64,000 bases of DNA, from assembly GCA_012184525.1 (NCBI GenBank), contig WOFQ01000002.1, positions 1 to 64,000 on the forward strand. Direction: 5' to 3'. The DNA is from Xenoacremonium recifei. Taxonomy: Eukaryota; Ascomycota; Sordariomycetes; Hypocreales; Nectriaceae. Made by a program: the position numbers and the translations under genes. The notes beneath the pieces are model-generated. The model searched no databases and was not told the DNA's origin. It worked only from the letters and a program-made list of their open reading frames with translations. Positions 34,212 through 47,033 of this stretch are shown here, piece by piece; position 1 is the stretch's first letter; each line of letters opens with the position of its first letter.

Positions 34212-37200
34212 GATGTTGGCACCTGAGTAGGCTCCAAGGCTCGCGCCAATCAACCTCGTTCGACTTGTATATTTAGTAGGGTGATTGAACCATCATCCAA
34301 CGCTGAAGAGGGGACCAGATCGTGGTGAGCTGAACGTCTGACTGTGTGTCGACAGAGAGCTTCCTGCCAGGCAGACAGTAAGATTAACTCTAAAGAAGCA
34401 CCCGACAAACGGTGAACTGTTACAGAGAGCCAATCGACAGCAGAAAGCTAATGAATTTAGGTCTGGCACACGGCTCGGCGACACTGGAAGAGGGAATTGT
34501 TTCCCGCTGGCAGCACTCCGTAGTGTTGGCTGGATGTCAGATTGTCACGTTCAGCGAACCCCGCAAGTAGACCGCGAATGGGGTGAAAGGATGCTGGCCT
34601 CAGCCAGATCAAGTGGCAATGGCGAGAACAACCGATGATACCGACCAAGACACCCTCTGCTGGAGGAGGATCCGCCACTCGGAGGGCTGCACCGGGCCAA
34701 GATGTAGGGCTGAGAGGTCAGCTGTGGCTCTAATCCGCACAGCCGTAGGTCGAAGACGGCACCTCGAGAACCTACTGGAGAACGGCGGAAGAATCTTTGC
34801 CTAAGAAGTCCTAATAGCTGCCTCGTGCTGGCTCGTAAAGCTAGCATGGACCTAATAATAATCTGAACAGACTGCAAGGCGGCTTATTCATTGGCTACCC
34901 TTGAGCACACCTCGACCGGGAACCGGCTCTCTGGCGCAAAGAGTGTTGTTACTCAGCCTCAGAACCGTTGAGGGGGGCAGTAGGACGAGTCCGTCAGTCC
35001 GCACAAGCTAACGTTTTGGATGGTGCCATGTGGTCGGGGAGACGGTTCACGACGAGAGATGCCCTCTCGGGAAACAAAACAACATGGTCTGGTCTGCTGA
35101 CCTCAGACTCTGCAATCTGCTCTGGCGCCGAGGTGGGAGCACCGGTGTTACCGCCAGAACAAAGGGCCAGACCACGCACAACACATGTCGATCCTACCAT
35201 GACAACTTTTTCCATGGGCCAAAGTCCCTGGTTCAAAGCGGGTCGAGGTAATGCTGACCGCGAACGACATCGTTAACTGGGGGTCTATGGCAAGGATGCT
35301 GTGCTGGGAGGCCAACAGGGCAGATTCGCCCAGAGCCCAGACACATGTGGCGGCCGCCGGCTGAAGAGGGTCGACAATAACAGCCGTTTCCTATTGTCTT
35401 GAGAATCGCCGACCTGGCTCCCTTTGTGATCTAAGCTCTGACACTGGTAAATGGGTGTCCTGGCGACAAGAGACTTCTCCGCATCAACCGAGCAACACGT
35501 TGCACCAGCATGGTTCTCTTCCTTGGTTCAGCGAAATGACTTCATCAGCGGGAGTTACATGGTGTCTCTCATCAATGTCTTGGTTGAAGACGCAACTCAT
35601 CGGAAATAGGCTGAGCAGGCAGAAGGGGGCCGGCATCAACGCTCACATCATGGGCTTTCAACATATGCCCCAAAGCATGCCAGTCCACACTCATGGGCCT
35701 GATTTTGGCCCCCAATACACCCATTCAAGGGCACAGGCTCCATGGGCAGGGATGTGTGGCCTATGAATGGCCCATGTTAGAAGAGAGGCTGGGAGCACCG
35801 GGGCAGGATGTGTTGGCAGGTTTGTTTCCTGCAAGCTGCAGCTCATGGCCCGCGCGGGTTGCTCAAAAGTCCCGCATGCAGCATTGGGTGATCTCGAGGG
35901 CGATCACCGAAATCGACGATCCAGAGAAAACGGTGTGCAGCTCACGCGAGGGAGGGCAAGCAAACGCGGGCGAAAGCCACCGTTTTGCGCAGTTGTCCAG
36001 ATGGAGTATAAAGAATCGTGAAGGCGCTGGGGAATAAAGAAGAATCTCAGGGTTCGCCCAAAGTCCCAGCGCTCTGGGGCAGCGACTGGTCCTAGCGTAC
36101 ACGGAGACTTACCGTATCGGGCAAGTCGGGCCAAGCCACGGCCCTTCCTCCCCCCCCTCCATCGATATGAATAGGCTTTAAGCCCCGCTAAGAAACCCCG
36201 CTCCATGGGTGCGTTTCAGTCTGTTGGGCTAGGTAACGTTGGGCCGTTTCCTTCGCTCCCACAGGGCGGTTTTCTAGCGGGCTCCAGCAGCCGTAGGGCT
36301 CCGTAGGGCTCAGATTTTAGCGGACGGGCGCTGCCCTGGACGGCGTGACGGGCACGAGGACCACAAGGCTGGGCGGTATATGCGGCAGCCACCACTGCCC
36401 GCCGGGACTTGCCCAGGTCCTCGAGCAGGCGGCCAATGAGCGCTCCTGCCCTCGACAAATTGATGGGGCTAAATGTGGCGTAAGCTACCTGTTGCTGACG
36501 GCTGGTGGGGACGCCATCACAACTGGCAACTGAACCTCATCAGACTGCCTGCCTCCTGCCTCGCCTCTCCGCTCCGGCGAGGAGTCTCCGTCTTCCGTCC
36601 AGTCTCCTCTGTTCTCCTCCCACCCATCTCATCAACGTCCGCAACCAAACGGAGCTCCCATCTCAGACCACATCCCGCTCTGCAGTAGCCCTCCAGCCGC
36701 AAGGACCCAATACGAGCCGCTGAGCCCATCGCATCTCAGGATTTGCCCGCTCTGTGTTGCCCCGGCCGCTGTGGCTGCTGTCCGTGCCATGCCGGCGTCT
36801 TCGATCTGAGCCTGTCACAACTGCAGACGGCTCCCTTGCCAGCCCACCCTCACGGCATCTGCTTGCTTTTACGAAGAAATGCCACTGCAGACGGCACGAA
36901 GCTCGACACGTCCGCTCAGGCTGACTGGACCGCGAAAATGGACTGTTTCTGCCATGGTCTTCTCCGCTTCAACCGCTCAACCGACATTCGGGCGTAAGCA
37001 CGTCGTGGGTCTCTCGAACGATGGACGGATTACCCTGCCATTATGCGACCCTCTCCTCTTGGGAATTATACCGAGGACGGAAAATCAATACTACCACCCC
37101 TAGTCGGTGGCCCTCGTCGATGTCACTCGTCAATGTCACCCATCGGGCGGCTCGCCCCAGGTCCCCGATTCTAGCACGCAACTCCGGGAACACTCTTCCA

Positions 37201-38346
37201 GCCTCCTCCGCGCGGCAGAGCAAAAAGAGGCACATCCGATGCACCATCTCGACCCCTGCAAGCGCCCCGCTGGGTCAATCTTTGAGCCTCCTGTTGGCCC
37301 GGGGTCGCAGCCCGGTCCTCGTCAGCGTCCAGATGTGAGGCCATCCACCATCGCGCTCAAGCCCCCCCTCTCTGCTCGCCGCCTCTCTGGTCTGGTATTG
37401 CCGGTCTGAACCTATTAGCCATGGGTCTTTCAACACGCACTGACAAGTGTCCAAGTGGAGTGGCCCTGATCTTGTTCTTACGTCTTTGACAGGGCTCGGA
37501 GCTCTTGTTGGTGATCTTGTTCTTGCCCCCTCTCAAAGACTCAAGTTGCCTCCACCCGATGAACCCAACCTGGTTTTTCGTGCCCCGGGACAAGCAAGAC
37601 CCCTTGTCGTACTCGCAGCATGTGCTCCGGCTGCATTGTTCTCTTGTTGCAGTCGTGCTTCTCAAAGCCTTGTCCAAGGATCCGCCGCAGCGCATCACAC
37701 AGCGGAAACCCGAACTCGTCGTGCAAGTAGCATTTGTCATTTAGCTCCGTCCGTCCCACGTCTCTCTGCCTCGACCTTCTCATGATGCTATACTTCGCCG
37801 CCCCCCGTCACTTCGCTTAGTTTGTCCTTTTGTCACTCCCAATCTCACCAAGTCCCCGCTGTTCCTGGGTCTCCCTCCGCCTAGGCTCCCGGCTGCGTGT
37901 CTACGGCGACAACAAGAGCAATCCTCCGCCTCAGGTACCTGCAGCTGCGCATTGAGCTGACTGGCCCTGCTCCAAGCCCCCAAGCCGCGTCCGAGTGGCC
38001 CCTTGGAGGAGCAAGATTCGAGCTGGTCGCTAGATCGATGCTATTGGTGCTCTCCGCTTGACAGCTCCGGACCTCGTAGGGCTGGCTACCTGGCTCAGCC
38101 CCCCCTTGACCCAGTCATCTGCCATCAGCCCTGCTTGCTCCATCATTCGTACATACATATGTCAGCTGTGGTACGGTGACAGCTCCAAACCTTTCTCTCC
38201 CGTACAAGATCTATCCTGTCAGCCATTGCAGAGAAGATTTGGGACTAGACTCTCGTTCCCCTTTCACGTTCGCTCGTCGTTCCCTGCGAGTCTCGAACTC
38301 TCTGTCTTGTAATTCCCCTCGTTATCGTCCTCGGCCACGGCCCATC
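34212..38346. other. 4.1-kb gap with no convincing gene
   Basis: Divergent promoter space between the Kelch gene (minus) and the large GPI protein (plus). All open frames are short and lack recognisable motifs. The last ~100 bases before 38347 are C/T-rich, like a 5' leader. Nothing repetitive stands out. Confidence 0.55.
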
Positions 38347-41300
38347 ATGCGGACCTTTGCGACTGTCGTCGCCTTGGGCGCTTTGGGTGGAGGAGTGTCG
38401 GCATCTCGCGACCACGTTCTTTATCCTAGAAATGGCACGACGCCTGTGACGACGTCTCCTCCGACAACTTCCCTCGAAACGACTTCTATCCCGGTTACTG
38501 GATCGCAGTGCAGTGGCTACGAGGTCATTGTCACTGAGTGGTGCACGTAGGTTAACCTCGTGATGGACTTCATGTTTTGTAGTTGACCATGGCCAGTGAA
38601 ACCGTCACTGATTGGAAAACGTGTTATGAGACCGTAACTGATTGGAAGACTTGCACCGAGACTGAAACAGAGACCTGTTATATCACGGTGACCGACGATG
38701 TTGCAGTATGTCTTCAACGCGGCTGCATTGAAAGACGAAGACTTATATTTCGCAGGTCCCTACCACAGAATACGAGTACACGACAGTTCACGATTACTCC
38801 ACAGTTGTCGACTACTCTACTGTAGTCGATTACTCTACCGTGGTCGATTACTCAACGGTTGTGGAATATTCTACCGATATCAAGACAGACTATGTTGTCT
38901 CAACAACGACTACGACTTATGAAACAGTAAGGCTATGAAACACCTGGATTCTCACAATAATTACTGACAGAATCCAGAGCTATCCGGTCACTGTTACAAC
39001 TGTCACGAAGTAAGTGAAACTTGTGCCTTATTGCATTGCATCAGTTTGCTTCTAACGCACTTAAATTTCGGAGATCATTCATAAGAAGAGAAGTGACGTG
39101 CTAACTTTATAAAGTTGCGAACCGGCTGGCGCGACTACGCCTGCGGTATCTCAGTATGGGCGCCGTGATGCCAATGTTGCTGAGCTTGCAGCGCGTGCCG
39201 ACTACGTTTGCGACACTATCACGATCACAGACTATTCGACAACGACAGCTACGGATACTCTTACAGTCACCCAACCTCAAGTGTCCACGAAGATCATTGG
39301 CACCACGATACTCGTGGAGACGACTCGCGTCGAGACTGAGTATAAGACAGATACAGCCTTCGCAACGGCTACTGCTTATAAGTCGGAAACTGTCTACATC
39401 GAGAAGACTATCACCGAGACCACCACTTACTCGACCGAATATGCCGTCACAGTGACTGATGACTCAACCGAGATAGTCACTAGCTTGGTCACGGAGCTCG
39501 TGACCTCGATCGTTACCTACACAACCGAGATCCTCAATACTGTTAGTGTTACGGACGTAATCTCGGGGCAGGATGTGACGAAGACTGTGCCCGGACAAGC
39601 TCATACTGTCACGGATGTGATTTCGGGACAAGAAGTGACGAAGACTGTACCTGGGCAAGCTCATACTGTGACCGTGTCGGGTCAAGTCGTGACTGTCACG
39701 GAGCCTGGCCAAGTTGATACCGTCACAGCTCCCGGAAAGATTGAGACTGTAACAGTTTCCGGTGAGGTAAACACTGTTACTATCTCCGGCCACGTTCTCA
39801 CCATAACTGCTCCTGGAAAGACGGTATCAGAAGAGGGCCAGACAGTCACCGAGCCTGGGGCAACGATTACGCGCCCGGGAGAGTTGACAACTATCACGCT
39901 CCCTGGAAGGACGACAACCTCGCCCGGAACGACAGTGGTGACGACCGTTACCCAAACGAGCCCTGGACAAACAGTCGTAGTAACCAAGAGTGGCGCAGTT
40001 GTTACGACTGTTATTTCGGCAGCGCCTTCTGTCTACACTACAACCGTGACGGTTGGCCCTCAGACTGAGATCATTCCTGGCGCTACTATCACGGTATCAG
40101 CAGCTTTCCAAGTCACCCTTTGTCCCATGCCTACCGGCAGTACGGCTCCGTTGGACCCCAAGTCGAATCTCACATGGGGCTGCAAGCCCGGATACGTCTG
40201 CAACCCCCCGAAGCCGGCTGGCTGCAACTTCTGGCCTGGCCCACCTGCAGATGATTTCCTTTGCGACCCGAGCGATTGTATAGTTGCTCCCCCTTTTACA
40301 AATGTCACCTGGGATACCTGCGAAACTGGTTACTACCCGCCACAGTACGGATACTTCAACCTCGACCCCGAGGCGTTTGGCCTGTCGTACGACATCTTTG
40401 AGTTCGAGACGTACGAGAAGTACGAGAATGGAAAGCTTGTCACCGTTACAACTGGCAACTGGGAGTCGCAAGCCACCCTGAGCGAGTGGCCACTGCCTAC
40501 ATCAACTGCGACTGCGGTTCAAAAGCGATCGCAAAAGCAAGTTATTCGACGCGAAGTTATCTCACATCAGAAACGAGATGATACTGTTACGCCCGCTGTT
40601 TGTTATAGCTTTTGTAACGACGCTTACATTACGGCCGAATCCGTCGGCAAGTCGGATTCGCTCTGTGATACGGGCTCGTCGTTCCTTGACAGCTACAATG
40701 CCTGCATTACTTGCATTGAAGCCAACGAAGATACGACCAAGACTACCATTCGTGACTACGTCGAACCCGAGTTTGAACAATACATCGGCTTCTGTTCTGG
40801 TTCCAGCGCCTCCACAGCTACATCTTCTGCCGGAACTGGCCCCCAGTCTGAGGTTGCGACCACGGCTTCGGTGTCGACTGCCACACAAGCTCCGACTAGC
40901 TCCGGAGGGTTCCAAGCCTTCACTACGACGACAACTGCGAAGGCACAGACAACCACTGCGAAGCCCTCGACAACTGAGGCCCAGCCGACTACCTCTGCTG
41001 CAGCCAGCACTACTGAAGTCCCGCCTACCACCTCTGCTCAGCCAACCACGAGCGTGGCTGTACCTACAACTTCAGCTGAGCCTAGCACCACAGCAGTGGC
41101 ACCTACCACGTCTGTTGAAGCTCCATCAACCACAGTTGTTCCATTCTCTTCTGTTGAGTCTGCTGTAACATCGCTACCGGTGTCTTCATCTGGACCGGGG
41201 ACGTTCATCGAGCTATCCTCGTCCACTTTCGTCGCTCAGACAACGCCAGTTACTCAGACTCAGCAGACGACTCAGTCGATCCCCGAGAGCGTGGCGGCTG

Positions 41301-41908
41301 TAAGCACAACGAACCTGGCAAGCGTTGCTAGTCAGCCTACCGAGTCGGTCTCTGGCAGCGAGACCGTCGCGGAGGTATCGACCACGGCCCTCGGTGAAAC
41401 TACACAGGCCAGCGGAACTGCCGCCGAAAGCACCTTTGGCACGGAGACAGCAACCAGCGCGCCGAGTGGCACTGTCGCAGCTACAGAGTCGAGCCCACAG
41501 CAGTCAACTGCTACTGGGACTGCTTCTGGAGCTGGTGGTGGCATTGGAGGATCCGTCAATAATTCGGGCGGCATTCCTGCCCAGTCCTCTGTGGTCACTG
41601 GAGGTTCTGCAGCAGCTGTTACAGCCACTGGAGGCTCTACGGCTGCTGCTACAGCCGCAGGAAGCAAGACTGCCACTGTTGTTGGTACTAGCTCTGCTAC
41701 TGGTGTCGGCCGTCCGCAGAGCCAAGCCTCTGGCTCTGCTTCAGGAGGTGCCAGCCCAACGACCACTGAGTCTCTTGTCACGAGCAAGACCTCGACCTCC
41801 TCTCAAACCTCAGGGCCCGCCACCGTCGAAGGTGCCGGAGCCCGCGTTACCGCTAGTGCTACCATCTTGGTATCGCTTCTCTCTGCTCTAGCGGTCCTGT
41901 TCGTTTAA
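38347..41908 (+). CDS. Large GPI-anchored Thr/Ser-rich adhesin-like glycoprotein
   Basis: Exons are 38347-38546, 38597-38705, 38756-38926, 38978-39009 and 39115-41908, giving 1,101 residues. The first intron ends at CCAG (38596), not at the nearer TAG, which would cause a stop; the chosen splice gives VTEWCTETVTDW. A signal peptide covers about residues 1-19. Then come Thr/Val-rich beta-strand-like repeats: four DYSTVV units (38792-38863), two 20-residue VTDVISGQ units (39548-39667) and further SGQVVTVTEPGQ-type units. A Cys-rich block follows (about 40100-40340, LCPMP, LTWGCKPGYVC, CNFWPGPPADDFLC), then dibasic Kex2-type sites (KRSQ, RRE, KRDD near 40524-40578), a second Cys block (VCYSFCNDAY, CITCIEAN) and a ~370-residue Thr/Ser stalk ending in a hydrophobic GPI tail. 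It is predicted to be wall-bound and exposed, perhaps adhesive. Ligand unknown. Confidence 0.88.
38792..38863 (+). repeat. Tandem 18-bp repeat, four DYSTVV units
   Basis: Four in-frame copies of an 18-base unit in exon 3 of the large GPI protein. The units differ at synonymous positions, so they are not very recent copies. Confidence 0.9.
39548..39667 (+). repeat. Tandem 60-bp repeat, two VTDVISGQ units
   Basis: Two adjacent 60-base units encode 20 residues each, differing by one residue (Asp/Glu) and several silent bases. They begin a longer array of looser repeats built on the pattern VT-x2-PGQ. Confidence 0.9.
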
Positions 41909-42969
41909 TCTTCTTCGTACCTATTAACAAACCCCTTTTGATCTATTTCATGACGCTCCTTGACTGTAATGTCTAAAAAATCAACGATTGCATGGTTTAA
42001 CGGTTCATATTTTTTTTTTTCGTTTTGGGACACTCCTTTTACATTGGAGCATATATAAAATGGCGGTGGAACATATGCATTGGCCGGGTTTGTTTTTGCG
42101 GGTTTGCAGCCGTGGTTTGTTCGTTTCTGAAGGACGTTCTTTAGACGTACTTTCGCAGGATATGGGGTTTGATGCCAGGCCTGGATATTTGATACCCACG
42201 ACACTCCTTGAGATCTGGGCTGGCGGCGGAGAGACAAATTGGGATCGGGAATCAGGTTGAAGTAGAAAGCTAGGGGGTAGCATAATTGAGACTGGGAGAC
42301 TTGAGAGATTGAAGAGTTGGAAGAAATCGATGGATAGTAATACAAAGCCACAGAAGTTGAACGGGGTATTTGTTTTGCTGCGCAGTCTCTTGAAGTACGA
42401 CTATCTTTTTGATTCCCCAAGTCTCTCCGTCTGTTCCAGTCAGTCTCCGATGGCTCCTTGGAAGCTTGGCTTGCACACGTACGCAGTTCCATCAACCATC
42501 TGCCCGAAATGTCTTGCGTATCCCGAGATTATGCCCCCTTCTGATCTGGCATATGCCCCTCGATGACCACAAGTTCCACGACATCTGGCATAGCTTTGCG
42601 CCGCGAAAAGGAAAGGCTGTTCCAGAAGTCGACGATCTGGTCGGCCCTCGGCACGGGGACAATGAAGGAAGTGAAGGAGAACCCAATCATGACGGATCCG
42701 TGAATAAGAATGGAGTTTCTTGTTAAGGGTCTGATTTTGTGATGTTTCAGTTGAGTTGTCGAGAATATCTGCCCGCCTGATCGGGGAATGGGGAGGTTGA
42801 ATGTGGCGCAAACTCAACATTCAATAGCACGGAGCATGTACATCACAAGGTTCACTCTCACGGCCGCAGTTGTGATCATGTGGCATTTCATTCATCCAGA
42901 TCCCTCCCTGTCCCCAAAAACAAAAACCAAAACGCCAGTCCATGCATAGCCTATACCCATATCCAAGCC
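41909..42969. other. Convergent 3' gap between the GPI gene and bir1
   Basis: 1.06 kb between convergent stops, with a T-run near 42010. Short open frames only; no gene is supported. Confidence 0.55.
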
Positions 42970-45771
42970 TCACTCCACAATCATGCCCTCCAGCACCCTC
43001 ATCGCCTTACTCCCCTCGCTCTCAAACCGACTCACCATCGCCTCACACTCATGCTTCAACTTCCGCTCAGCCTCGCTCGCGTTGTGATAAATCCACTCCT
43101 CGACCGTCATGTGCTTCTCGGGGGACGTGAGGGCATTGCCCTGCGCGAGGAAGCGCTGCGTGCTGGCGTTCTCCTTGTTGGGGCTGGCGCCGGGCGAGCA
43201 GAAGACGGCGTCGACGTCCACGGCGGTCCAGGGCGTGGCGCTCTTGAGGCCCGCGAGGATGTTGCGCTTGGAGGGCGAGCCGCGCGTGGGTGTGGCGGCG
43301 ACGGGAGCGAGGGCGACGCGCTTCGTTGTGCTGGTGGCGGGCATCGAGGATGGGGGCTCGTTCTCGGCGTTGGAGGATTGGGGGGATTGCGAGGGTGAGA
43401 TGGCGGCTTGTCGCGCCGAGGGAGCGGGCGAGATGATCCGGCCAGGGGTTGAGGGCGGCTCGGCGAGGTGTCTGCTGCTCGATGGGAGCTGAGGTGAAGC
43501 ATCGTCGTGGACTTCCGGAGATCGTGGCGCCTCATCAAAGGACACCACGGGGGCATGTCGCTCAGGGGTTCCCGAAGCCTCACCCTCATAAACGTCAACC
43601 TCCTCGTCGACTTGCCCGACAAGTTCCGGCATGTCCTCAACTTCGTCCTCAACCTCAGGCTCGGCCGTCTTCTGGACTTCGACCGACTTCTTTGGTCGCC
43701 CACGCCCACGCTTTGCTGCTGGCTCTGCAATTTTGGTCTCCTCCGGCTCCGAAGCCTGGGACGCCAAAGACACTTTTGAGGGTCGGCCACGACCTCGCTT
43801 GACAGGTTGTTGAGCAGGAGCCTCAACGAGGTCTATAACTTCCGAAGGCTCCTGTGATTGAAGGGATGCCTTTGACGGCCGCCCCCGTTTTCGCTTCTCG
43901 TTGCTGGGTCGGCTTGCTGCAGTCTTCTTGACAACAGTGTCGGTGCTCGCAATGCTCTCGTTCAGCGCTGGTTCTTCGGCTTGAGGCTCAACAGGGGCAG
44001 ACATCAACTCGTCCTCCGTCTCGGGATGGACCTCCTCTTCCGGCACCGGCGCAGCCTTAGTCTTCTTCGACTTGGTCTGCTTCGAGGCCTTGCGAGCAGT
44101 CCCCGCCTTTCGCCCCTTCTTAGGAACGTGAAGTTCTTGCTCGACTTCAGGCTCGGGGTCATGCTCATGACTGTATTTCGGTTGGGGTACGGTAGCCGGC
44201 TCCTCCATTTCCATCTCGGCCTGCAAGGCGGCTAGCTCATCCTCAACTTCAGCATCATCTGGATCCACTGGTGCTGGGTTGAACATAGCATAGTCAGCAG
44301 AGCTCTTCTGGATGGCCCCCAGTGCTTTCTTCGACTGGGCCTTCATTCTCTCTGAATCGTGATCAAGCGTGATCTCGTCATCATCGCTAAGGGGTCGCTG
44401 CAGGTCTGCCTCTAGCTGACGCTCGATCTCATCGTTGTCGGGAAAAGCGCCGGGTACTGAAGAAGCCGTCGAGAATGCCGACGCAACAGATGTAGTCGAG
44501 GTCTTGCGTGTTGTCTTGGCTTTGCCCTTCTTCTTCGCAGCCGCCTTCTTTGGTGCTGGAGCGTCGGACATCTCAGAGTCATCCGGATGCACGAGAGAGC
44601 TGTCTACGGCTGTGCTGCCACGGGTCCGGGTTGCGCGTTTCTTAGGGGCAGGCGCTTCAGAAATCGTCATTGTTGACTCTTCCATCGCAGCGCTATCACG
44701 CTTCTTTCCACGCTTGGACTTCGGCGCTGGGGCAGCTTCCTCCTGGATTGAGTCCTCGATCTCCACGACTTCAGCGGGCTCTTCCTTTTTGGCCTTGGTC
44801 TTTCTACCCTTAGCGGTGGCCTTCTTTGCTTTGCCCTTCTTTCCCGTCACGGTGAGTGTCGAGGAGGTGGTCATTATGCTGTCCTCAGGACCGGCCTCCA
44901 GTTCAGACACTGAGGGAACTTCTGATGCTGCGGTAGCGACAGACTGTACAGAGAGGCGCGATGCCTTAGACGCGCGTCCAGCCTTTGCGCGACTCTTCTT
45001 CGTGGTCTGTGCCTCATCGAGTAAGGCAAAGAAAGCACAGTCTGGCGATCGATTGAAGTGCTCATCCCTTTGAAATGTCAGCCGAGAGTCTTCATTTTGG
45101 AAAATGTCTCGCTTACAGAGGCTTGTCGCCAGGTTCCCAACCATCTAGTGCCAGTTGGCAGTATACGCAGGTAGCCATATCGTCTGAGTCAGATGTAGGC
45201 GTGTATTTCCATCCTGCATCAACAAGCTGATGATTGTCAGATCGCGCACGGTATAGGCTCGTATCAAGTACATACCTGTTTGGTTTTGCACTTCCATCCC
45301 TTCTTGCCTTCGTGAGGCCATCGTCCGGCAAAGGTCGCCTTGCGGGCATCTTTCATGTAGGTCTGGCTAGGATCTTCTTTCGCAAGCCCATCATACTCAG
45401 CCTCAATGGCTGCGACGATAGCCCAGCCACAGTTGGGAGAGTGTGTAAGATGCTCGACAAGCGGATCGTCGCCCTCTTCCCATCCATCTAGACCCTTGTG
45501 GCAGAGGAAGCAGACGACATTGTCGGGGTTTTCGGGGCTCGGGTAAAAGAAGAGACCGGCTCGTGCAAGCTTCCCAGATGTCAGTTGAGATAGTACGTGC
45601 TGTAAGGAATAATAAACATACGCTTGCCGGCGCAATGTGTTTGTGCGGCCAATTCAACGCCTTTGCGCCTCGTCCATTTGCCGTGGATCCTCGTTTCTTG
45701 GAGGTCTTCTGGAAGGAGGCTAGACGGGCCTCATAGGTGATGTATTGGTCTGTAATATCTTCAAAGGCCAT
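42970..45771 (-). CDS. bir1: BIR-domain protein Bir1 (survivin), chromosomal passenger complex
   Basis: Exons (minus) are 45771-45622, 45569-45276, 45226-45117 and 45067-42970, giving 883 residues. Introns are 49-52 bp; the first and third end in AAG, with good CTGAC branch points. Bir1 targets Aurora kinase (Ipl1/Ark1) to inner centromeres and the spindle midzone. Two BIR domains fill about residues 10-115 and 125-215; both keep the zinc ligands C-x2-C-x16-H-x6-C (CFLC to H to C, and CVYC to H to C). The long Lys/Ala/Glu-rich middle is disordered and carries three AT-hook-like cores, KRGRPSK, KRGRGRPSK and KRGRGRPKK, between about residues 570 and 650. The end (VEEWIYHNASEAERKLKHEC and a short helix) is the conserved C-terminal segment, followed by a helix ending MRVLEGMIVE. 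Yeast Bir1 is of similar size (954). Confidence 0.92.
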
Positions 45772-46486
45772 GATTCCGTCTCGCGGGCGCGCGGAATCGC
45801 GAGCGACTCGGGATTTTGGAGTGTGGGCGCGTAGCCAGTCGAGGCGAGGAAGCGCGACGGAGAGGAGGATTCAGGGACGGGAATCTCAGGCGTGAATCGT
45901 TATCATCCCGGTTGCTCGAGAGTAAAAGGTAATCGTAGAAGAGTAGAAAAAGGCCACTGCGACCGAGACGAGAGGAAGAAAGCGATTTGTGCTGCGCAAC
46001 TGGAGTTAGAGAGGGAGCTGCAGAGCATGAGCATGAGAACCAGACGAATGGAAGGTATCAGTGGATCCCCTGGCGACCGCGTTTTGTTTACTTCCAGTCC
46101 ATTTCGACTTCAGGCGCTGTTGGGTGGGGCCGTCCGCCGTTCGGTGAGGGGCCGCTCACCGAAAGAAGCCCCGGGGAAGACTCAAGCACTAAGTCTTGGG
46201 TTCAATAAGGAATCATTCAGGGATTTCAGGGCATTTATGCTTAGGAAGCCATCAAGCGGTTTCAGAAGATACCTAGGTATAGGTGTCGATACATCTAGTT
46301 TCCCCCAAATCTGGACTGCCTTGACGATACGTACGTAGATTAGCAAAGCAGAGAATCTTATGAAGTGCTGTAAGTCAGAGAGCCTTCAGTAAATAGATTA
46401 TTTAAAAAGAAGACCTGTTTATTCCCTTTCTCTAATTAAACCTGGCGGATTGGTATTCGCTGTTTTAATTCCTACCACCCCTACTT
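45772..46486. other. Upstream region of bir1 and 3' region of the CoA-binding gene
   Basis: 715 bp between two minus-strand genes. Short overlapping plus-strand frames here lack recognised motifs. No gene seen. Confidence 0.5.
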
Positions 46487-47033
46487 CTATAGCTTACCCG
46501 CAGCCTTCAACCCTCGCTCTCCGTCCACCAGAATACACCATCCTTCATGTCCTCGGCCGCCATCGCCAGCCACCACTGCCTCAAAGGTTCCTTCCTCGTT
46601 GGCAAACTGCATCACTTCATCATCAAAGCTCCCAGGCTGAAGCCAGATAGAGGGAATTCCCAGCTCCTTAGCTTCCTTCAACACCTTCAGCGTCGCAGAC
46701 GGCGGTGTGATGACGGAGATGGACGTCTGCTTGGGGCTGGGTAGAGCTGACAGGTTCGGGACTGTGGCATGGTCCTTGTCCAGAGCCGAGATGGAAGCCG
46801 AGCCCGGGTTGATGGGAGTCACGGGAAGATCATGGACCAGGTACCAAGTGAAAACTGCGCAGAGTCAGCTGGCGATGTCATGGGCAGGGCGCTAGATGCC
46901 GAGGCTCCGTCCTGTGTTGGAGGAGAGCGGGAGTCTCACCTCGATGCCCAAATTTGGCGGGATTGGTGCTCGCTCCGACAACGGCGAATGCGGAGGACGC
47001 GAAAAACTTGCGTACAGTAGCTTCGGTCGTCAT
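46487..47033 (-). CDS. Small CoA-binding (YccU-type) Rossmann protein
   Basis: Exons (minus) are 47033-46940 and 46854-46487, giving 153 residues. The 85-bp intron has donor GTGAGA, branch CTGAC and acceptor CAG. The product is a single CoA-binding Rossmann domain: AFAVVGASTNPAKFGHRV at the N-terminus, then HDLPVTPINPGS, VLKEAKELGIPSIWLQPGS, and FEAVVAGDGGRG replacing the usual C-terminal C-x-M segment. These lone domains resemble the N-terminal part of succinyl-CoA synthetase alpha and bacterial YccU. The usual length is 130-160. The catalytic role is unknown; many bind CoA or nucleotides. It starts 319 bp from a divergent methyltransferase gene, so the two may share a promoter. Confidence 0.88.

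Noticed and set aside
38551..38593. TAG acceptor at about 38580 for the first intron of the large GPI gene
   Set aside because: It would bring an immediate TGA into frame; the CCAG acceptor 14 bases later keeps the frame and matches the repeat style.
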